Shown: positions 5,935 to 9,061 of the stretch, piece by piece
How the letters are laid out: every line of letters starts with the position of its first letter
Numbering within the stretch: position 1 is the first letter of the stretch
Source of the DNA: an uncultured Lautropia sp.
GTDB taxonomy: Bacteria > Pseudomonadota > Gammaproteobacteria > Burkholderiales > Burkholderiaceae_E
Assembly: GCA_938046755.1 (NCBI GenBank)
Contig: CALIXC010000035.1
Span: 1 to 9,061, forward strand
Reading direction: 5' to 3'
Length of the DNA stretch: 9,061 bases
Notes under the pieces: model-generated
What the model saw: the letters and a program-made list of their open reading frames with translations, nothing else
The model's database searches: none
What the model was told of the DNA's origin: nothing
Program-made: the position numbers and the translations under genes

Positions 5935-6750
5935 TCAATCCGATCCGATGTCGGCAGACGCTCCCATCCCAGGCGCCTGCAGGGCCGGCAGCACCCGGCA
6001 GGCATTGACGGTGGTGAGTTCAGCCACGGCCTGCAACGTGAGGCCGCGCAATTCTGCCAGCACCCGGGCGATGCGCGCCAGCTCGGCCGGCTGGTTTCGG
6101 CCTGGATGGACCCAGGCCGGCGAGATGTCGGGGGCATCGGTCTCCAGCACCAGGCTCTCGGCCGGCAGGCTGGCGGCCAGGCGGCGGATGTTGCGGGCAC
6201 GATCGAAGGTCATGGCCCCGCCGAAGCCGATGGCCATGCCCAGACCGATGAGATGCTGGGCCTGCTGCGGGCTGCCGTTGAAGGCATGGGCAATGCCGCA
6301 GGGGGGACGGAAGCGCCGCAGCTGCTTGGTGACGGCATCGACCGAGCGGCGGGTATGCAGGATGACGGGCAATCCGAATTCGGCTGCCAGCCGTACCTGT
6401 GCCTCAAACACCGCCTGCTGGCGCGCGGGATCGAGACCGGGTACGAAGTAGTCCAGCCCGATCTCGCCGATGCCGACAAAGCGCGGATGATTCCGCACGG
6501 CCATGACGCGCTGGCGCAGGTGTTCCAGGTCCTCGGGGCCGGCTTCGTTCACATAGAGCGGATGCAGCCCCAGGGCGAACCAGACATCGGGTTCACGCTC
6601 GGCCAGCGCCTGCACCGTGTCCCAGTTGCGGCGAAACACGGCCGGCACGACGATGGCGCCCAGCCCCGCCTGACGGGCCGCCGTGATGACAGCGTCGCGG
6701 TCTTCGTCGAACTCGGGCGCATCCAGGTGGCAGTGGGTATCGATCAGCAC
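5935..6750 (-). CDS. TatD family metal-dependent hydrolase (deoxyribonuclease)
   Basis: A 271-residue TIM-barrel amidohydrolase-superfamily protein of the TatD family; members are Mg2+-dependent DNases/exonucleases in the cytoplasm. The metal ligands are all visible: HCH at residues 6-8 in DTHCHLD, Glu96 in GEIGLDY (95-101), His132 in ILHTR, His155 in AHAF and Asp205 in LETDAPD. PAWVHPGRNQP (211-221) fits the family's conserved post-Asp segment. Length is typical (about 260). The start is GTG at 6750-6748 with a near-ideal GGAGG at 6761-6757 (6-nt spacing). It begins 12 nt after the lolD stop, so it is the third gene of a lolC-lolD-tatD operon. Which paralogue (TatD, YcfH or YjjV type) it is cannot be settled. 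A YcfH-like assignment is plausible because YcfH-type genes are often found in such neighbourhoods. Confidence 0.94.
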   Translation of the reverse strand: MLIDTHCHLDAPEFDEDRDAVITAARQAGLGAIVVPAVFRRNWDTVQALAEREPDVWFALGLHPLYVNEAGPEDLEHLRQRVMAVRNHPRFVGIGEIGLDYFVPGLDPARQQAVFEAQVRLAAEFGLPVILHTRRSVDAVTKQLRRFRPPCGIAHAFNGSPQQAQHLIGLGMAIGFGGAMTFDRARNIRRLAASLPAESLVLETDAPDISPAWVHPGRNQPAELARIARVLAELRGLTLQAVAELTTVNACRVLPALQAPGMGASADIGSD

Positions 6751-6762
6751 CGCCCGCCTCCG

Positions 6763-7575
6763 TCAGACACCCGCCTCGACCAGCGTACCGTCACGCAGCG
6801 TCACGCGCCGGTCGGCACGGGCAGCCAGATCCAGGTCGTGGGTGACAATGACCACAGCCGTACCCAGTTGCCGTGCCAGGCCATGCAGAAGGCCAAACAC
6901 GCTGGCGGCGGTCTGAGCGTCGAGGTTGCCAGTGGGCTCGTCGGCCAGCATGCAGCAGGGGCGCGTCACCAACGCGCGGGCCAGCGCCACCCGCTGGCGT
7001 TCACCGCCCGAAAGCTCGCCGGGGCGGTGCTCGCCTCGCTCGGCCAGGCCCACCAGTCCCAGCATCTGCCGAGCCGCCTCCTGGGCTTCGCCACGTGGGC
7101 GCCCCCGGATCAACAGCGGCATGGCCACGTTCTCGATAGCGGAGAACTCGCCGAGTAGGTGGTGGAACTGGTAGACAAACCCCAATTTGTGATTGCGCAG
7201 CTGCCCCCGGGCGGTTTCCGAGAGCACATCCAGGCGCTGTCCGGCCACGGCCACCCAGCCGGCATCGGGCTGATCCAGGCCGCCCAGCAAGTGCAGCAGC
7301 GTGCTCTTGCCCGAGCCTGAAGCCCCGACGATGGCCACCACCTCGCCGGGCGCCACGGTGAAGTCGACGTGCTTCAGGATGGTGAGCTGGCGTGCGCCCT
7401 GGTCGTAGTGCTTCCTGAGCCCCTGGCACTGCAGCACGGGCTGGGTCGCCCCGTTCGGGGCGTGGATCGCGCCGTCATGACGGGCAGAAGCGGTTTTGGC
7501 ATGGGCGCCCGCAGGGGACATCCCGGCAACCGTCGTGTCCGGCCGAGCGCCGGCGGAAGGTGTTGTGGAACTCAT
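6763..7575 (-). CDS. lolD: Lipoprotein-releasing ABC transporter ATP-binding protein LolD
   Basis: This is the cytoplasmic ATPase that powers extraction of outer-membrane lipoproteins from the inner membrane by the Lol permease. All nucleotide-binding motifs are intact in the 270-residue product: Walker A GASGSGKST (84-92), Q-loop Gln136, signature LSGGERQRV (188-196), Walker B CMLADE (208-213) and H-loop His246. The stretch FVYQFHHLLGEFSAIENV (133-150) followed by AMPLLI is characteristic of LolD rather than of other MacB-type ATPases. The ATG (7575-7573) overlaps the lolC stop as ATGA, implying translational coupling. Only a distant GAGG serves as ribosome binding site. The first 45 or so residues are an Ala/Thr/Pro-rich extension beyond the usual core of about 230 residues. 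An internal start, such as Met19, is possible. Confidence 0.96.
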   Translation of the reverse strand: MSSTTPSAGARPDTTVAGMSPAGAHAKTASARHDGAIHAPNGATQPVLQCQGLRKHYDQGARQLTILKHVDFTVAPGEVVAIVGASGSGKSTLLHLLGGLDQPDAGWVAVAGQRLDVLSETARGQLRNHKLGFVYQFHHLLGEFSAIENVAMPLLIRGRPRGEAQEAARQMLGLVGLAERGEHRPGELSGGERQRVALARALVTRPCCMLADEPTGNLDAQTAASVFGLLHGLARQLGTAVVIVTHDLDLAARADRRVTLRDGTLVEAGV

Positions 7576-8825
7576 TCGTAGCGAAGGGCCTCGGCAGGAC
7601 GCACGGCAGCAGCCCGTAGGCTGGGATAGATGGTGGCCAGCAGCGCCAGCACACAGGAGATCAGCGCCACCCAGCTCACGTCCTCCAGACGCAGGTCACT
7701 GGGCAGTTCGGAAATGACGTAGATGCCTGGCGGCAGCAGCCGCACGCCGAGCATCTGCTCGAAGGCACCCACCACCGGACCGAGGTTGAGCGAGACCAGC
7801 ACGCCCAGTGCCACCCCGGTGAAGGTACCCAGCAGGCCCACCATCGAGCCCTGCACCATGAAGATGGACAGGATGGAGCGCGACGAGGCACCCAGCGTGC
7901 GCAGAATGGCGATGTCGGCCCGCTTGTCGGTCACGGTCATCACCAGCATGGACACCAGATTGAACGCCGCCACCGCGATGATCAGCGCCAGGATGATGAA
8001 CATCATGCGCTTTTCCACCTGCACGGCCGCAAACCACACCCGGTTCTCCAGCGACCAGTCGCGTACCTGGTAGCCGTCGCCCAGCTCGGCACCCAGCTGC
8101 TGGCCGATCTCGGGAGCCCGCTGCATGTCGTCCAGCCGCAGCCGCAGGCCCATGGCGCCGCCAGTTCGGAAGAAGGTGGCAGCATCGTCCAGGTTGGCCA
8201 GGATCAGCGTGCTGTCGTACTCATAATGGCCGGACTCGAAGATGCCGCGCACGGTGAACTGCTTCATCCGCGGCACCACGCCGGCCGGGCTGACTGTGCC
8301 CTGCGGCGCAATCAGCGCCAGCCGATCGCCCTCGATCAGGCCCAGCTGGTTGGCCAGCACCCGCCCGATGACGATGCCGAAGCTGCCCGGCGTGAGCGCG
8401 GAGAGGCTGCCTTCGACCACCTGCCCCGCCATGTCGGAAACCTGCGGCTCGATGGCCGGCACAATGCCGCGCACCAGCGCACCACGCACCGTCTGGTTGC
8501 GGGAGATGACGACCTGCCCGGACACGAAGGGGGCAGCCCCCATGACGTGGTCGTGGCCGCGCAGCTTCTCTGCCAGTGGCTGCCAGTTCAGCGGGCCGTC
8601 GACGTGGTAGACCTCCACATGCGAGAGCACCGACAGCATCCGGTCGCGGACTTCCTTCTGAAAGCCGTTCATCACCGACATAACGATGATGAGTGCCGCC
8701 ACGCCCAGCGCAATGCCGGCCACCGACAGCGCCGAGATGAAGGAAATGAAGCCGTTCTTCTTGCCTGCGCGCTTGCCACTGCGGGTGTAGCGTAGGCCGA
8801 CGAACCATTCAAAGGGTGAAAGCAA
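7572..8825 (-). CDS. lolC: Lipoprotein-releasing ABC transporter permease, LolC/LolE family (possibly LolF type)
   Basis: This inner-membrane permease of the Lol system binds mature lipoproteins and passes them to periplasmic LolA. The 417-residue protein has the MacB/LolC layout. Residues 27-52 form TM1 (FISFISALSVAGIALGVAAL), a periplasmic domain spans about 55-270, and TM2-TM4 lie at about 275-298, 322-347 and 384-404. PQGTVSPAGVVPRMKQFTV (174-192) matches the LolA-contacting Hook loop of LolC-type subunits. ADIAILRTLGAS (303-314) is the coupling region, and the family tail PAEALRYE ends the protein. A single permease next to lolD suggests a homodimeric LolF arrangement, but a second permease gene could lie elsewhere. 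The start is TTG (8825-8823) with GGAG 8 nt upstream; no other start gives the conserved N-terminus. It is the first gene of the lolC-lolD-tatD operon. Confidence 0.95.
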   Translation of the reverse strand: MLSPFEWFVGLRYTRSGKRAGKKNGFISFISALSVAGIALGVAALIIVMSVMNGFQKEVRDRMLSVLSHVEVYHVDGPLNWQPLAEKLRGHDHVMGAAPFVSGQVVISRNQTVRGALVRGIVPAIEPQVSDMAGQVVEGSLSALTPGSFGIVIGRVLANQLGLIEGDRLALIAPQGTVSPAGVVPRMKQFTVRGIFESGHYEYDSTLILANLDDAATFFRTGGAMGLRLRLDDMQRAPEIGQQLGAELGDGYQVRDWSLENRVWFAAVQVEKRMMFIILALIIAVAAFNLVSMLVMTVTDKRADIAILRTLGASSRSILSIFMVQGSMVGLLGTFTGVALGVLVSLNLGPVVGAFEQMLGVRLLPPGIYVISELPSDLRLEDVSWVALISCVLALLATIYPSLRAAAVRPAEALRYE

Positions 8826-8998
8826 CGGGGAAACTCCGGAATGAAATAGGGGCTACCAGGAAGGCGTGGACAGACATTCAGGCCTACCCCTAGTCTTCCA
8901 AGGCACCGGGACTGGCAGTTTGCCACAGCTGGCGCTTCCGCACCCAGGCGCCACCGTCCTGACCGGGGCGCACGAATGAGGCCAACCAACGATGCCCC

Positions 8999-9004
8999 TA
9001 CAAT
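8999..9004 (+). promoter_or_regulatory. Possible -10 element of a rightward gene
   Basis: TACAAT (5/6 match to TATAAT) ends 6 nt before a GTG that opens a plus-strand frame to the window edge. No good -35 is visible at 16-18 nt upstream. If real, transcription would start at or next to the GTG, giving a leaderless mRNA. Confidence 0.35.
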
Positions 9005-9010
9005 AGCGGC

Positions 9011-9061
9011 GTGAACGCCACACTGCCCTCCATCACCCCGGCACCGGGTGGTGTCGAGAAG
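9011..9061 (+). CDS. Possible start of a divergent gene, truncated by the window edge
   Basis: A GTG at 9011 opens a frame without stop for the 17 codons available (VNATLPSITPAPGGVEK). There is no ribosome binding site. The TACAAT box 6 nt upstream would make it leaderless. It would be divergent from lolC, sharing the roughly 185-nt region 8826-9010. The sequence is too short to identify a family. In related bacteria a recJ gene is sometimes found beside lolC, but nothing here proves that. Confidence 0.35.
   Translation, partial: MNATLPSITPAPGGVEK

Noticed and set aside
5788..7158. A 456-codon plus-strand open reading frame antisense to tatD and lolD.
   Set aside because: It is the antisense shadow of two well-identified genes in GC-rich DNA. 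Its composition (Gln/Gly/His/Arg-rich) resembles no protein family, and it spans the non-coding gap plus two genes.

Overview
The window is GC-rich chromosomal DNA from a proteobacterium, most likely a betaproteobacterium of the order Burkholderiales. This is inferred from the DUF1631 family protein, the single-permease lolC-lolD pair followed by tatD, the strong G/C third-position bias and frequent non-ATG starts. Species cannot be assigned. Everything recognisable lies on the minus strand, so the biological reading direction is from the right edge to the left edge. The one exception is a possible plus-strand gene start at the right edge.

Reading along the minus strand there are three blocks. 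(1) lolC (8825-7572), lolD (7575-6763) and tatD (6750-5935) form a tight operon: lolC and lolD overlap by ATGA, and tatD follows 12 nt after lolD with a strong ribosome binding site. LolC and LolD form the inner-membrane ABC machine that releases mature lipoproteins to the LolA carrier. TatD is a metal-dependent hydrolase. (2) After a 376-nt non-coding gap comes an 866-residue DUF1631 protein of unknown function (5558-2958). (3) A tRNA-Val(GAC) gene has its own TATAAT promoter and a textbook terminator. It is followed by the translation cluster rpmI-rplT-pheS-pheT (L35, L20 and both subunits of phenylalanyl-tRNA synthetase). pheT runs off the left edge after 86 codons.

The regulatory layer is the most informative part. 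A 20-bp stem with a U-rich tail lies between rplT and pheS, where E. coli has the pheM attenuator, but no Phe-rich leader peptide is visible here. An upstream segment could pair with part of that stem. A smaller terminator-like hairpin lies between pheS and pheT. rpmI has its own extended -10 promoter and is not preceded by infC, unlike the usual thrS-infC-rpmI-rplT order.

I see no mobile element, CRISPR array, phage gene, defence system or recognisable novel multi-gene system. This is a housekeeping region. The items worth a second look are the pheST leader, the missing infC, the DUF1631 protein and a possibly leaderless gene at the right edge.
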